Shown one piece after another: positions 24,685-32,926 of a stretch of DNA of 64,000 nucleotides; position 1 is the stretch's first letter, and every line of letters starts with the position of its first letter. Under the pieces are notes generated by a model, which worked only from the letters and a program-made list of their open reading frames with translations, ran no database searches and was not told where the DNA came from. Position numbers and translations under genes: made by a program. Source of the stretch: Eggerthellaceae bacterium (lineage in GTDB: Bacteria; Actinomycetota; Coriobacteriia; Coriobacteriales; Eggerthellaceae); the NCBI GenBank assembly GCA_009782615.1, contig WRIS01000001.1, positions 310,001 through 374,000 of the forward strand. The letters are read 5' to 3'.

Positions 24685-25869
24685 TTAGAGGGTGTAGAGA
24701 TGATCAGGGTCTTCTACGCCCTTCGCATACTCTTTAAGGATTCCGCGCCCAGAGATATGAACCATAATTTCAACCGTGCCGCCGCCAATCTGGAAGCCAC
24801 GACAATCAAGCATAAGCCGCGATACCCGCGTTTGGTCGGTAAAGCCAAGTCCGCCCATAAGCTGGAGCGCACGCGAGCAAACATCGGTCAGCTGTGGCGC
24901 ACCATAGCGCTTCAGCATGGCAGCATCATTGTTTACAGGAATGCCGTTGTCCATCTTCCAAGCGCTTCTATACAAAGCGTTGCGGACGTTGGAAAGCACT
25001 ATCTGCATCTCGACGATATGTTCTTGAACGAGTTGGTAGGTCTTAATACCCTTGCCGAATTGCTGACGTTCATTGACCCAAGCGCACGCATCTTCCATGG
25101 CAGCTTGTGCTTCGCCTAAAAGCTCAGCCAACAACACGATACGTTCCCATTCGAAGTTTTTCATAAGCTGCAAAAAGCCCTTGCCCTTGATGCCCAAAAG
25201 CGCGCTTTCGTCGACAACAACATCCTCAAGGTGAATCATGGCAAACGGCATGATTTGCATACCAATTTTGTTGAGCGGCTCGATGGTAACACCAGGAGAA
25301 TTTGCGGGAACCAGATACATTGACATTTCTTTGTTTTCACGCGCAGGATCTTCGTCTTTGCACACTACGATAAAGCCATCGGATGTTTCCCCTGAAGTAA
25401 CCCAGGTTTTCACACCATTGATATGAATCTTGCCCTCGGCATCTTTGGTGGCAGTTGTGGTCATACCTTGGTTGTCAGAACCTGCCTCGGGTTCTGAAAT
25501 TGCCAAGCAATACGGAGGATAGCCATGGTCTTTGTAATAATCCATCGCATATTGGAACTGTTCGGGTGTGCCAAATTCAGCCATGTCAAACATGATGAGC
25601 AAATTCGGCGCCATGGGGATGTTTCCTCCCGCATGATTCAACTCTTCGATAATCATGGTCATGGTAAGGTGGTCAACGGGTATTCCACCGTATTCTTCGG
25701 GCAGTCCGTAAAGACCCCATCCTTCATCAACCCATGCTTTTGCAACCTTGGGGTCGATGCCACGATTCTTGTAACCCTCAGCAATAACTTCTTCACTCAG
25801 CCACTTTTTCGAGAACTCACGGATACCTCTTTTGATCCTTAATTGTTCTTCTGTATACCCAAAATCCAT
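24685..25869 (-). CDS. Acyl-CoA dehydrogenase family protein, CaiA-like
   Basis: A 394-residue FAD acyl-CoA dehydrogenase. N-terminal MDFGYTEEQLRIKRGIREF, FAD/substrate motifs AISEPEAGSDNQGM and WVTSGE, RQQFGKGIKTYQLVQ and QLMGGLGF. The usual Glu before GT (YEGT in MCAD) is replaced by Gly in FQIGGGTVEIMV, but FEWERIVLLAE has Glu at the position used by isovaleryl-CoA-type and CaiA-type enzymes. It is therefore probably active, perhaps as a reductase of an unsaturated acyl-CoA. The ATG at 25869 has AGGAGG 5 nt upstream; the frame to 25899 is an artefact. Downstream partner of the flavin reductase gene. Confidence 0.88.
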   Translation of the reverse strand: MDFGYTEEQLRIKRGIREFSKKWLSEEVIAEGYKNRGIDPKVAKAWVDEGWGLYGLPEEYGGIPVDHLTMTMIIEELNHAGGNIPMAPNLLIMFDMAEFGTPEQFQYAMDYYKDHGYPPYCLAISEPEAGSDNQGMTTTATKDAEGKIHINGVKTWVTSGETSDGFIVVCKDEDPARENKEMSMYLVPANSPGVTIEPLNKIGMQIMPFAMIHLEDVVVDESALLGIKGKGFLQLMKNFEWERIVLLAELLGEAQAAMEDACAWVNERQQFGKGIKTYQLVQEHIVEMQIVLSNVRNALYRSAWKMDNGIPVNNDAAMLKRYGAPQLTDVCSRALQLMGGLGFTDQTRVSRLMLDCRGFQIGGGTVEIMVHISGRGILKEYAKGVEDPDHLYTL

Positions 25870-25958
25870 TATTCCTCCTATCAAATTTTCTTTATCCAAA
25901 ACGCTTTCGTGTTGGAACTTTTATAGCCATCCTGTTTGCCGCGAAACAGAAACGACGT

Positions 25959-28064
25959 CTAAAATGCCATAGCCGAAGTGTAGCCACCCTTGACCGCTTC
26001 AAGGGTACGATAGACTTCCCCATCGGGTGTGGTCGCATCGCCAATAAGCTTGGCTTGCGGGAAGTGCGCTACGATTTCGTCATAGAGTTTCGTATTTTTT
26101 TCAACGCCCAAAGAAAGAAGAATGGTGTCACATTCGATGAAGGATTCGCTTGTGGTTTCTTCCTTCGTTTCCTTGTTGATAGTCGTGGTTGAAACACGGG
26201 CACCCTTCTTCGTTACTTCCAGAAGGCTTGTTCCTGTCATAAGTTTCACGCCTTCTTTTTTGAGCTTGGTAAGAATTGGATTTTTGTCGATGATGCCGAT
26301 TCCGTTACCCATCTTCTGTGCTGCATCAATAACGATGATCTCGCGCCCATCCTTCATGGCTTCGGCGCATTCAAGACCCGCAAAACCGCCGCCCACAATA
26401 AGAAGTTTCTTGCCGACAATAGCCGTTGGTCCAGCGCTCATATTAAGTCCCATGCGCATAAATCCCACGGTTCCACCTTGCGCCTTAATCGCCGTAACGG
26501 CAGCTTTCCAGATGATTCCCTTGCCTTCGGGAACAATGCCAGCAACCATGTCTTTGATGTCTTGGGATGAAACAACATTCTTTTCGTTGATGCCAGGGAC
26601 ATCAATACCGATGACATCGCCGCCAGGAGCAACCACAATTTCATCAGCGTTAAGCGCCTTGAGCGTTTCAACGTCAACCTTTGTTTTCAGCCTAAGATCG
26701 ATGTTGGGATGAAGCTTCACTTCGCCCTTCCAATAGGTAACCAATGGCTCAATATTAGGATTGAGGACTTGAGCCATATTTAAAAGACCACTCACGCGAT
26801 CGCTCTTATCAAGCACCGTAACGCGATGCCCGCGAATCGCCGACACGCGCGCCGTTTCCAAGCCGCCAGGCCCCGCACCAACAACAACGATATGCTTCTT
26901 TTCTGTTGTCGGATGCTCTTCGGGCGTGCCCACAGCAATGCCCTCCCACACGTTGGCATTGACCGAACATTGGCAAGGCTTGCCAAGGAAAATATTATCG
27001 AGGCAGCGACTGCACACAATACAAGGACGCACTCGTTCGGGGTATCCTTCGCTCACCTTTTTGGCAGTTTCGGGATCCGCAATAAACTGCCGCGCCATAC
27101 CAACAGCATCACCATAGCCCTCACTCACGACCTTGTTGCACATATCAAGGCTATTGATGCGCGTGCCAGGGAAAACGGGTTTGTTCGTTACCGTCTTGCA
27201 CTCCTTCGCAAGCCCAATAAATTCGCCTTCGGGAACAATCTGATTAGCCACAGGACGCGGTGCTTCATGAAAGCCCACCTGAATACTCCACGCATCAACA
27301 CCATGCGCTTCAATGATGGGGATAAGTTCTTTCGTGTCTTCAATACGATTGCCCTCAGGCATAAGGTCATCGGCAGAAATGCGGATAAGGATAGGCATAT
27401 CATCACCACATGTGGCATGAATTTCATCAATTATCTCTGTGAGGAGACGAGCGCGATTTTCAGCCGAACCACCATATTCGTCAGTTCGATGATTGGAATA
27501 CTTCGAAAGAAATCGCATAACCATATACCCAATACCAGCATGAACCTCAATGATATCGATGCCAGCATCCTTGCAGCGCTTGGCTGCCTGTCCATATTGC
27601 TCCACAACCAGCTTGATTTCTTCTTGCGTATATTCGCGTTCGGGCATTCCCACAAACGGACCAGACGGAACATCTTTGGACGGAGCATAAGACATCAGCG
27701 GGTCAGCACCGCTTGCGCGCCATTCGTAACAAAGTTGCAGCTGCGCGGCGACCTTGGCGCCATGTTTATGGCAGACCTCGGCAATCCGTTCCCACCCAGG
27801 AATAAACTGGTCGTCCCAAATACCGCAAGCACCCGTCGTTGTATGATACTTCGGTTGCGTGTCGAAGCAATCGCTCACATAGGCTGAGCCAACTTCGATA
27901 AGAGCAACGCCGCCTTTTGCACGCTGTTCATAAAAATCAATCAAATCCTCGGAGATGTGGTAATTGTCAACCTTTTCAATCGTCATGGGAAGCATTATGA
28001 AGCGATTGCGCAATTCCACCTTCCCGATATTGAATGGCTCTAGGAGCGCTTGATATTTTGCCAC
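25959..28064 (-). CDS. FMN/FAD/Fe-S NADH:flavin oxidoreductase (old yellow enzyme, 2,4-dienoyl-CoA reductase / BaiCD-BaiH type)
   Basis: A 701-residue enoate reductase-like protein. Residues about 1-370: FMN TIM barrel (LLEPFNIGKVELRNRFIM, HAGIGYMVMRFLS, DEYGGSAENRARL). Next: cluster cysteines RPCIVCSRC and KPCQC. Then FAD and NAD(P)H folds (VVVGAGPGGLETARV, LLIVGGGFAGLECAEAM) as in FadH and BaiH. It should reduce an activated C=C bond with NAD(P)H. The start is a GTG at 28064 with GAGGGG seven nt upstream; 19 upstream codons are non-conserved. Followed by the acyl-CoA dehydrogenase gene (89 bp) and divergent from a TetR gene that probably controls it. Substrate unknown: bile acid, dienoyl-CoA or plant enoate are all possible. 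Confidence 0.87.
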   Translation of the reverse strand: MAKYQALLEPFNIGKVELRNRFIMLPMTIEKVDNYHISEDLIDFYEQRAKGGVALIEVGSAYVSDCFDTQPKYHTTTGACGIWDDQFIPGWERIAEVCHKHGAKVAAQLQLCYEWRASGADPLMSYAPSKDVPSGPFVGMPEREYTQEEIKLVVEQYGQAAKRCKDAGIDIIEVHAGIGYMVMRFLSKYSNHRTDEYGGSAENRARLLTEIIDEIHATCGDDMPILIRISADDLMPEGNRIEDTKELIPIIEAHGVDAWSIQVGFHEAPRPVANQIVPEGEFIGLAKECKTVTNKPVFPGTRINSLDMCNKVVSEGYGDAVGMARQFIADPETAKKVSEGYPERVRPCIVCSRCLDNIFLGKPCQCSVNANVWEGIAVGTPEEHPTTEKKHIVVVGAGPGGLETARVSAIRGHRVTVLDKSDRVSGLLNMAQVLNPNIEPLVTYWKGEVKLHPNIDLRLKTKVDVETLKALNADEIVVAPGGDVIGIDVPGINEKNVVSSQDIKDMVAGIVPEGKGIIWKAAVTAIKAQGGTVGFMRMGLNMSAGPTAIVGKKLLIVGGGFAGLECAEAMKDGREIIVIDAAQKMGNGIGIIDKNPILTKLKKEGVKLMTGTSLLEVTKKGARVSTTTINKETKEETTSESFIECDTILLSLGVEKNTKLYDEIVAHFPQAKLIGDATTPDGEVYRTLEAVKGGYTSAMAF

Positions 28065-28087
28065 GGTAGAACCCCTCTCTCTTTCAC

Positions 28088-28117
28088 ACTTTATTCGCAA
28101 GATTGTTTGCCTGTAAA
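28088..28117 (-). promoter_or_regulatory. Candidate promoter of the flavin reductase operon
   Basis: Minus strand: -35 TTTACA (28117-28112), 18-bp spacer, -10 TAAAGT (28093-28088), giving a leader of about 15-20 nt before the GTG at 28064. The rest of the 319-bp divergent gap (28065-28383) is AT-rich with no ORF; a TetR operator is expected here, but I could not settle on one palindrome. Confidence 0.4.
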
Positions 28118-28383
28118 ACATGGTAGGCGCTGAAATAGACCGTATCCATGGGCAGAATTATCTCTTTGTTACCTTTTTCGGGAAATTTGTAAACTTTTTT
28201 TCCTCTATATGGGAAGAGTGATTCTCTTTTTCTGTATTTATATGACCTGAATAAACTTCTGTTGCATAAAGAGAGCAAGTTTTCTGCACAATTTTTTAAT
28301 TTTGTCCGTGATTTGGAAGGAAGGCCATATTACAATGGTAGCATCGTTTCGGGTATGAAAAATCTCAAGAAATGAGGGGAACA

Positions 28384-29040
28384 ATGAACGCGCTTAACAC
28401 CATGTTGCTCATTGCAAATACTTTTGTTGACCTCTGCGATAAAATGCCTTTGAAAAAGATTTCCATTAGCGACATCGTTGAGCGCACGGGCAAGAACCGA
28501 AAAACCTTCTATTACCACTTTGAGAACAAAGACTACCTGATCAATTGGATTTTTCGCTACGACCTTGGGCTTGCTCTCCGCGATACTTTTTCTGAGGGCG
28601 CCCTACTCTACGAAAACGCAAGCGAAGATTCACTGAGCCAGTTTCCTTATTATGTAACGCAAAAATCGGGTGTTCGTTCGCTTGACCATTCAATGTTTTT
28701 CGAATGCTTCTCAAAAACACTTGAGGGCAAGCGAAAATTCTATACGCAGGCGCTTCTTGACAATAGCCCCTGTTCGTTGCGCAACTATCTCTATGATCTC
28801 TATCTTCCGACCCTCAAAAACGACATCTATTTGATTTTGTCTAATCGCTATCTTCCCGCAGAAAACGTGCAATTCCTTGCAGAATTTTATACCTGCGCCT
28901 TTTTGTACTATTTTATCCGCAGGTGTTGTACCCAGCCTCACGTAACCAACCTGATTGGCCATGCAGGACCTTTTGCCAACATCATTCATAACTCCCTTGA
29001 AATGGAGATACGCGAAGCGCAGTTGAGACGGAATCTTTAG
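28384..29040 (+). CDS. TetR/AcrR family transcriptional regulator
   Basis: A 218-residue regulator. The N-terminal HTH is clear: KKISISDIVERTGKNRKTFYYHFENKDYLINWIF, the canonical TetR recognition helix. The C-terminal ligand domain is Cys/Tyr-rich (FYTCAFLYYFIRRCCTQ), resembling DhaS/TetR C-terminal-domain variants. The ATG at 28384 has GAGGGG 4 nt upstream; the ATG at 28372 is weaker. Divergent from the flavin reductase operon, the likely target. Its last codons (RRNL and stop) lie in a 32-bp sequence duplicated 107 bp downstream, so the native C-terminus may have been altered. Confidence 0.9.
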   Translation: MNALNTMLLIANTFVDLCDKMPLKKISISDIVERTGKNRKTFYYHFENKDYLINWIFRYDLGLALRDTFSEGALLYENASEDSLSQFPYYVTQKSGVRSLDHSMFFECFSKTLEGKRKFYTQALLDNSPCSLRNYLYDLYLPTLKNDIYLILSNRYLPAENVQFLAEFYTCAFLYYFIRRCCTQPHVTNLIGHAGPFANIIHNSLEMEIREAQLRRNL

Positions 29041-29165
29041 TCTATTCCATCGTTGTTGACGTGCGGGTCGGGGCGTTACCGTTGTTGCCTGGATTGCCGC
29101 GCATCGCAAGCGATGCTCGCAATGACAAATATCGACGGAATCTTTAGTCTATTCCATCGTTGTTG
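29027..29165. repeat. 32-bp direct duplication flanking a REP-like segment
   Basis: The same 32 bp occurs at 29027-29058 (end of the tetR gene) and 29134-29165 (end of the acyl-CoA synthetase gene). The 75 bp between include a hairpin (GCATCGC AA GCGATGC at 29101-29116) and CTCGCAATGACA (29116-29127), a motif found again near 49.04 kb. It looks like insertion or slippage that left a target duplication and joined the tail of one gene to a copy of the other's end. Confidence 0.8.
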
Positions 29166-30814
29166 CGGATGAGCTTGCGCTTGATTTTGCCACCGATGGT
29201 TTTCGGCAATTCGTCAGTAAATTCTACAATGCGCGGATATTTATAGGGTGCTGTCGTCTTTTTCACGTGTTCTTGCAGCTCTTTGATGAGTTCATCGCTT
29301 GGCTCCCAGCCGCGCGCAAGTACCACCGTCGCTTTTACGACCATGCCCCGCACAGGGTGCTGCGCTGCCGTAACCGCACATTCAACAACCGCATCGTGTT
29401 CAACAAGGGCACTTTCAACCTCGAACGGACCGATGCGATAGCCGCTGCATTTGATAACGTCGTCATCGCGCCCCACGAAGAAGAAATATCCATCGCTGTC
29501 GCGCCATGCCATATCGTGGAGATTGTAGTAATCGCCGCCAACCGCATCGTGCGTGCGTTGTTCATCGTGGAAATATCCCACGAAAAGCCCTGGCGGCCAC
29601 GATTCTTTCAAGCCCGTAACGCAAATCGCACCCTCTTCGCCGTCATCAACCTCGACACCGTCTTCATCAAGTAATTTGATATTGAGCAAAGGCGAGGGCT
29701 TGCCCATCGAACCAGGGCGCGGATCAACCCAAGGAAACGTTGCCAACAACACGGGCCCTTCCGTTTGACCGAAACCTTCGCGGATACGCTTGCCTGTTGC
29801 CCGTTCCCACGCCAAGGTGACTTCTGCGTTCAGAGGCTCCCCTGCAGTTGCAAAATTTTCAACCGACGAAAGATCCCAGGATGCAACATCTTCTTGCAAC
29901 ATGAAGCGATACATAGTTGGTGGCGCGCAAAACGTGGTAAGGCGATACTCTTCGATTTTCCCCAAGAGTTTTTCAGGGATAAATTTGTCCATGTCGTAGG
30001 CAAAAATCGTGGCTCCCGCAATCCATTGCCCATATATTTTGCCCCACCCAAACTTCGCCCAACCGCTGTCGGTGACGCTCATATGCAGGGTGTTTTCTTG
30101 CACCTGTTGCCAATATTTTGCCGTCAAGATGTGCCCGAGCGGATGCGCGAAATTATGGCACACCGCTTTTGCGAGTCCCGTTGTTCCACTGGTGAAATAA
30201 ATTAGCATAATGTCTTTTGCCAATGGTACCGCATCCCCCGTTGGGCGCGCCCATCTTTCAGACGCGTCTTCAATAAGGCTTGCAAAAGAGAGCCATCCCT
30301 CGCGCGGGGCGCCCACAATCACCCGTTGTTCAATGCTCGGGGCATCAGGCATCGCGGCTTCAGCCTGTGTACAAACGTAATCATCGTCAACGCAGATAAG
30401 CATTTTCAAGCTCACACTTTCGGCGCGATACACGATGTCCTTCGCTGTCAGCTGAAGGGATGCTGGAATAAGCGTTGCGCCGATTTTGCACAGTGCCAGC
30501 GCACACACCCAGTATTCCCAGCGGCGGCGCAAGATAACCATGACAGTATCGCCCTTGCCGATACCCAAATCGACAAAAGCGTTCGCAGCCTTATTGCTCA
30601 AGCGCGAAAGGTCGGCGAAGGTAAATTCTTCTTTTCCGTCAGTATCATCACACCATACCAGAGCGCGTTTTTCAGGCTCAACTTGTGCCCATTCGTCGAC
30701 AACGTCGTAGGCAAAGTTAAAATCATCGGGTATTTCGATTTTGAAGTTGCTATAAAAATCCTCGTAGGATTCAAAATCAATACGAGGGCAATATTTTTTC
30801 AACACATGGTTCAT
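29144..30814 (-). CDS. AMP-forming acyl-CoA synthetase (medium-chain ACS family), copy 1
   Basis: A 556-residue ANL-superfamily ligase activating a carboxylic acid with ATP and CoA. Motifs: P-loop YFTSGTTGLAK, TAGEPLN, REGFGQTEGP, MAWRDSDGYFFFVGRDDD, SGYRIGPFEVES, and the catalytic lysine in TIGGKIKRKLIR. Terminal gene of the ATPase-korDABC-xre operon (96 bp after the XRE-cupin gene). Paralogous to the synthetase at 36.5-38.3 kb, sharing the DDFNFxYDVVD N-terminal signature. Acid substrate not determinable from sequence; short/medium-chain or aryl acids from amino acid catabolism are plausible. Confidence 0.9.
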   Translation of the reverse strand: MNHVLKKYCPRIDFESYEDFYSNFKIEIPDDFNFAYDVVDEWAQVEPEKRALVWCDDTDGKEEFTFADLSRLSNKAANAFVDLGIGKGDTVMVILRRRWEYWVCALALCKIGATLIPASLQLTAKDIVYRAESVSLKMLICVDDDYVCTQAEAAMPDAPSIEQRVIVGAPREGWLSFASLIEDASERWARPTGDAVPLAKDIMLIYFTSGTTGLAKAVCHNFAHPLGHILTAKYWQQVQENTLHMSVTDSGWAKFGWGKIYGQWIAGATIFAYDMDKFIPEKLLGKIEEYRLTTFCAPPTMYRFMLQEDVASWDLSSVENFATAGEPLNAEVTLAWERATGKRIREGFGQTEGPVLLATFPWVDPRPGSMGKPSPLLNIKLLDEDGVEVDDGEEGAICVTGLKESWPPGLFVGYFHDEQRTHDAVGGDYYNLHDMAWRDSDGYFFFVGRDDDVIKCSGYRIGPFEVESALVEHDAVVECAVTAAQHPVRGMVVKATVVLARGWEPSDELIKELQEHVKKTTAPYKYPRIVEFTDELPKTIGGKIKRKLIRNNDGID

Positions 30815-30854
30815 TGTTCACCTGTTCGCTCATTTATTCAATCGTTTCTGCGTT

Positions 30855-30924
30855 CGTCTTGCGTTCATTTCGTCTTGCGTTCATTTCGGCGCTACTCAAT
30901 CGTCTCGGCGCTACTCAATCGTCT
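30855..30924. repeat. Two adjoining tandem duplications at the 3' end of the XRE-cupin gene
   Basis: Unit A, CGTCTTGCGTTCATTT, is repeated at 30855-30870 and 30871-30886. Unit B, CGGCGCTACTCAATCGTCT, is repeated at 30887-30905 and 30906-30924. Unit B contains the last codons and stop of the XRE-cupin gene, so the stop is duplicated just downstream. They fill most of the gap to the synthetase gene. Confidence 0.9.
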
Positions 30925-31465
30925 CTGCGATTATCGTCACAAACTTCGCGGGCACGTTGCCTCCGCAGCGTTGCCCGTGTGGTTGGCTCGGGTCAAAATA
31001 GATACTATCGCCCGCATTCAAGGAAAACTCCTGGTCTTTCCAGTTAATGATAACCGTTCCTTCTAAGACCATATTGAATTCCTGCCCTGAATGGGTCACT
31101 GGTTTCACCGATTCGTCGCTGGGGTTTACGGTAACGAGCAGCGGCTGCATAATTTTTTTGCTGTAACGCCAGGCGAGATCTTCGTAATAGTACCCAGGAT
31201 AGCGGTCAATTTCGCGACCCTCGCCTGCCCGCACAATGTGATAGGTGTCAAGTTTTGCTGCTGTACCTGTCAGTATTTCGGTAAACTCCACGCCGAATTT
31301 ACGCGCAAGGTGATAAATTGCCGAAATCGGCACGTCTGCGCCTGTTTCTTCCCAAGAATTATACGTATCGAGCGAAACCTCAAGTTCTGCCGCCATTTCT
31401 TCGCGGCTTACATCACAAGCTTCGCGCAGTCCTTGAATACGCAATCCAATCTCAGAAAATTCCAT
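30911..31465 (-). CDS. XRE-family regulator with C-terminal cupin domain, copy 1
   Basis: 184 residues: an HTH (IGLRIQGLREACDVSREEMAAELEVSLDTYNSWE) and a double-stranded beta-helix cupin with HSGQEFNMVLEGTVIINW and the second motif GDSIYFDPSQPHGQRC. Such proteins sense a small ligand and often control the adjacent AMP-ligase gene in Eggerthellaceae. Starts 2 bp after the korC stop, so it is part of the kor operon, and precedes acyl-CoA synthetase copy 1. Paralogue of the regulator at 35.8 kb, about the same length. Confidence 0.9.
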   Translation of the reverse strand: MEFSEIGLRIQGLREACDVSREEMAAELEVSLDTYNSWEETGADVPISAIYHLARKFGVEFTEILTGTAAKLDTYHIVRAGEGREIDRYPGYYYEDLAWRYSKKIMQPLLVTVNPSDESVKPVTHSGQEFNMVLEGTVIINWKDQEFSLNAGDSIYFDPSQPHGQRCGGNVPAKFVTIIAETIE

Positions 31466-31467
31466 GC

Positions 31468-32070
31468 TTATTCACCTTCCTTGCGTGGGCGCCTTTCGGA
31501 AACTTTCTTCATTTCTTCAAAGCTCGCTATCCCCAGTTCCAGTGCTTCCTTGTTCTTTTCTACCAGGGCAATCTTTGCTGCGGAAACGCATTTTTCCACC
31601 GCAGCAAACAGCGTTTCTTTCTTGCAAAAGCCTATTTCGGCAAAAAGCCGCCCAACCGTCACGACGTTAGCAAGCCCTTTTAAGCCCGCTTCTTCGGCAA
31701 GCTTGGTTGCAGGAAAGCCCACTAAGTGAAGGTCATCCCTTTTTTCTGTACAGTTCACCAAAGATGAATCGATAAGCGCCAAGCCATTCGGCGCAATGTC
31801 GTGTTCAAACTTGTCGAAAGAGGGCTGGTTCAAAGCGACCAACACATCAGGGGACACCACCAAGGGAGAACCGATAGGTTCATCGGACAAGCAAACACTG
31901 CAATTTGCCGTACCGCCGCGCATTTCAGGACCATACGAAGGAAGCCACGAAACTTCGCGCCCTTCTAAAAGCCCTGCATAAGCGATGAGTTTTCCCGCAA
32001 ACAGGATGCCTTGACCTCCAAAGCCTGCCAGGATGATGTTTTGCGTAGCTTGTGCTGCTTGTGTAGCCAT
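31468..32070 (-). CDS. korC: 2-oxoacid:ferredoxin oxidoreductase, gamma subunit (KorC-like)
   Basis: About 200 residues of the gamma family: AGFGGQGILFAGKLIAYAG, YGPEMRGGTANCSV, GSPLVVSPDVLVALNQPS. Works with the alpha and beta subunits to decarboxylate a 2-oxoacid to acyl-CoA, reducing ferredoxin. The ATG at 32070 overlaps the korB stop (GTGATG) and has AAGGGGG seven nt upstream; the GTG one codon earlier is possible. 2-oxoglutarate specificity is assumed from KorDABC order; indolepyruvate or branched oxoacids cannot be excluded. Confidence 0.9.
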   Translation of the reverse strand: MATQAAQATQNIILAGFGGQGILFAGKLIAYAGLLEGREVSWLPSYGPEMRGGTANCSVCLSDEPIGSPLVVSPDVLVALNQPSFDKFEHDIAPNGLALIDSSLVNCTEKRDDLHLVGFPATKLAEEAGLKGLANVVTVGRLFAEIGFCKKETLFAAVEKCVSAAKIALVEKNKEALELGIASFEEMKKVSERRPRKEGE

Positions 32071-32924
32071 CACTTATCCCCCTTATACGCAATCGGGCAA
32101 TCGGCAACTTTCGCACGCGCCGCTTCGCCCACATCGGCAAAACCCTCTGCCACTACATCACGGTAGGTTCCCAGCGGATAATACGGAAGCATATTTTCGC
32201 GCATCCACGCAAACGAATCTTGCGGGGTCATTCCCCAGTTCGTCGGGCAGGTGGAAACAACTTCAATGAGCGAATAGCCCACATTGTCCATCTGATATTG
32301 GAAGGCCTTCTTGATGGCTTTTTTCGCCGCCCGCACATGCTTGGGCGTGTCAACCGTCACGCGCTCAATCAGCGCAACCCCGTCAAGCGTGGCAAGCATT
32401 TCCGATACCCGAATGGGATATCCCGCCTCGACCACATCGCGACCATAGGGCGATGTTTGCGTCACCTGATTGGGCAGTGTGGTGGGTGCCAACTGCCCGC
32501 CTGTCATTCCGTAGATGGCGTTGTTGATGAAGATAACGGTAATCTTTTCGCCGCGCGTTGCAGCATGAATGGTTTCTGCCATGCCGATGCTGGCGAGGTC
32601 ACCATCCCCTTGATAGGCGAACACCAAGTTTTCGGGAAGTACACGTTTTACCGCCGTCGAAACCGCAGGAGCGCGTCCGTGAGAAGCCTGTATTACGTCA
32701 CAGGAAAAGAAATTATCGGCGATAACCGCACATCCCACGGGTATAACCGCAATCGTTTTGCCCTCGATATCCATTTCATCAAGACACTCGGCAATGATGC
32801 GATGGACGATACCGTGAGCGCAACCAGGACAATAGGTAAAGGGCGCATCCTCAAGGGCACGCGGGCGCTGAAAAACTATTTTAGGCTCAACTTTCGCCTT
32901 TGCTGTGCGTTCTTTTTCAGCCAT
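32070..32924 (-). CDS. korB: 2-oxoacid:ferredoxin oxidoreductase, beta subunit (TPP-binding)
   Basis: 284 residues. Cluster/TPP motifs: TYCPGCAHGIVHR near residue 30, VIPVGCAV, HGRAPAVSTAVKR, the TPP-Mg signature GDGDLASIGMAETIHAA ending in NNAIYGMTGGQ, and CPTNWGMTP. In the Kor/Vor family this subunit performs thiamine-dependent decarboxylation. Start separated from korA by 2 bp. Full length. Confidence 0.94.
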   Translation of the reverse strand: MAEKERTAKAKVEPKIVFQRPRALEDAPFTYCPGCAHGIVHRIIAECLDEMDIEGKTIAVIPVGCAVIADNFFSCDVIQASHGRAPAVSTAVKRVLPENLVFAYQGDGDLASIGMAETIHAATRGEKITVIFINNAIYGMTGGQLAPTTLPNQVTQTSPYGRDVVEAGYPIRVSEMLATLDGVALIERVTVDTPKHVRAAKKAIKKAFQYQMDNVGYSLIEVVSTCPTNWGMTPQDSFAWMRENMLPYYPLGTYRDVVAEGFADVGEAARAKVADCPIAYKGDK

Positions 32925-32926
32925 GA

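Noticed and set aside
26826-27887. 353-codon plus-strand ORF inside the flavin oxidoreductase gene
   Set aside because: Antisense shadow of a clear enzyme gene; the protein is rich in His/Arg/Asn without domain features and no RBS is seen.
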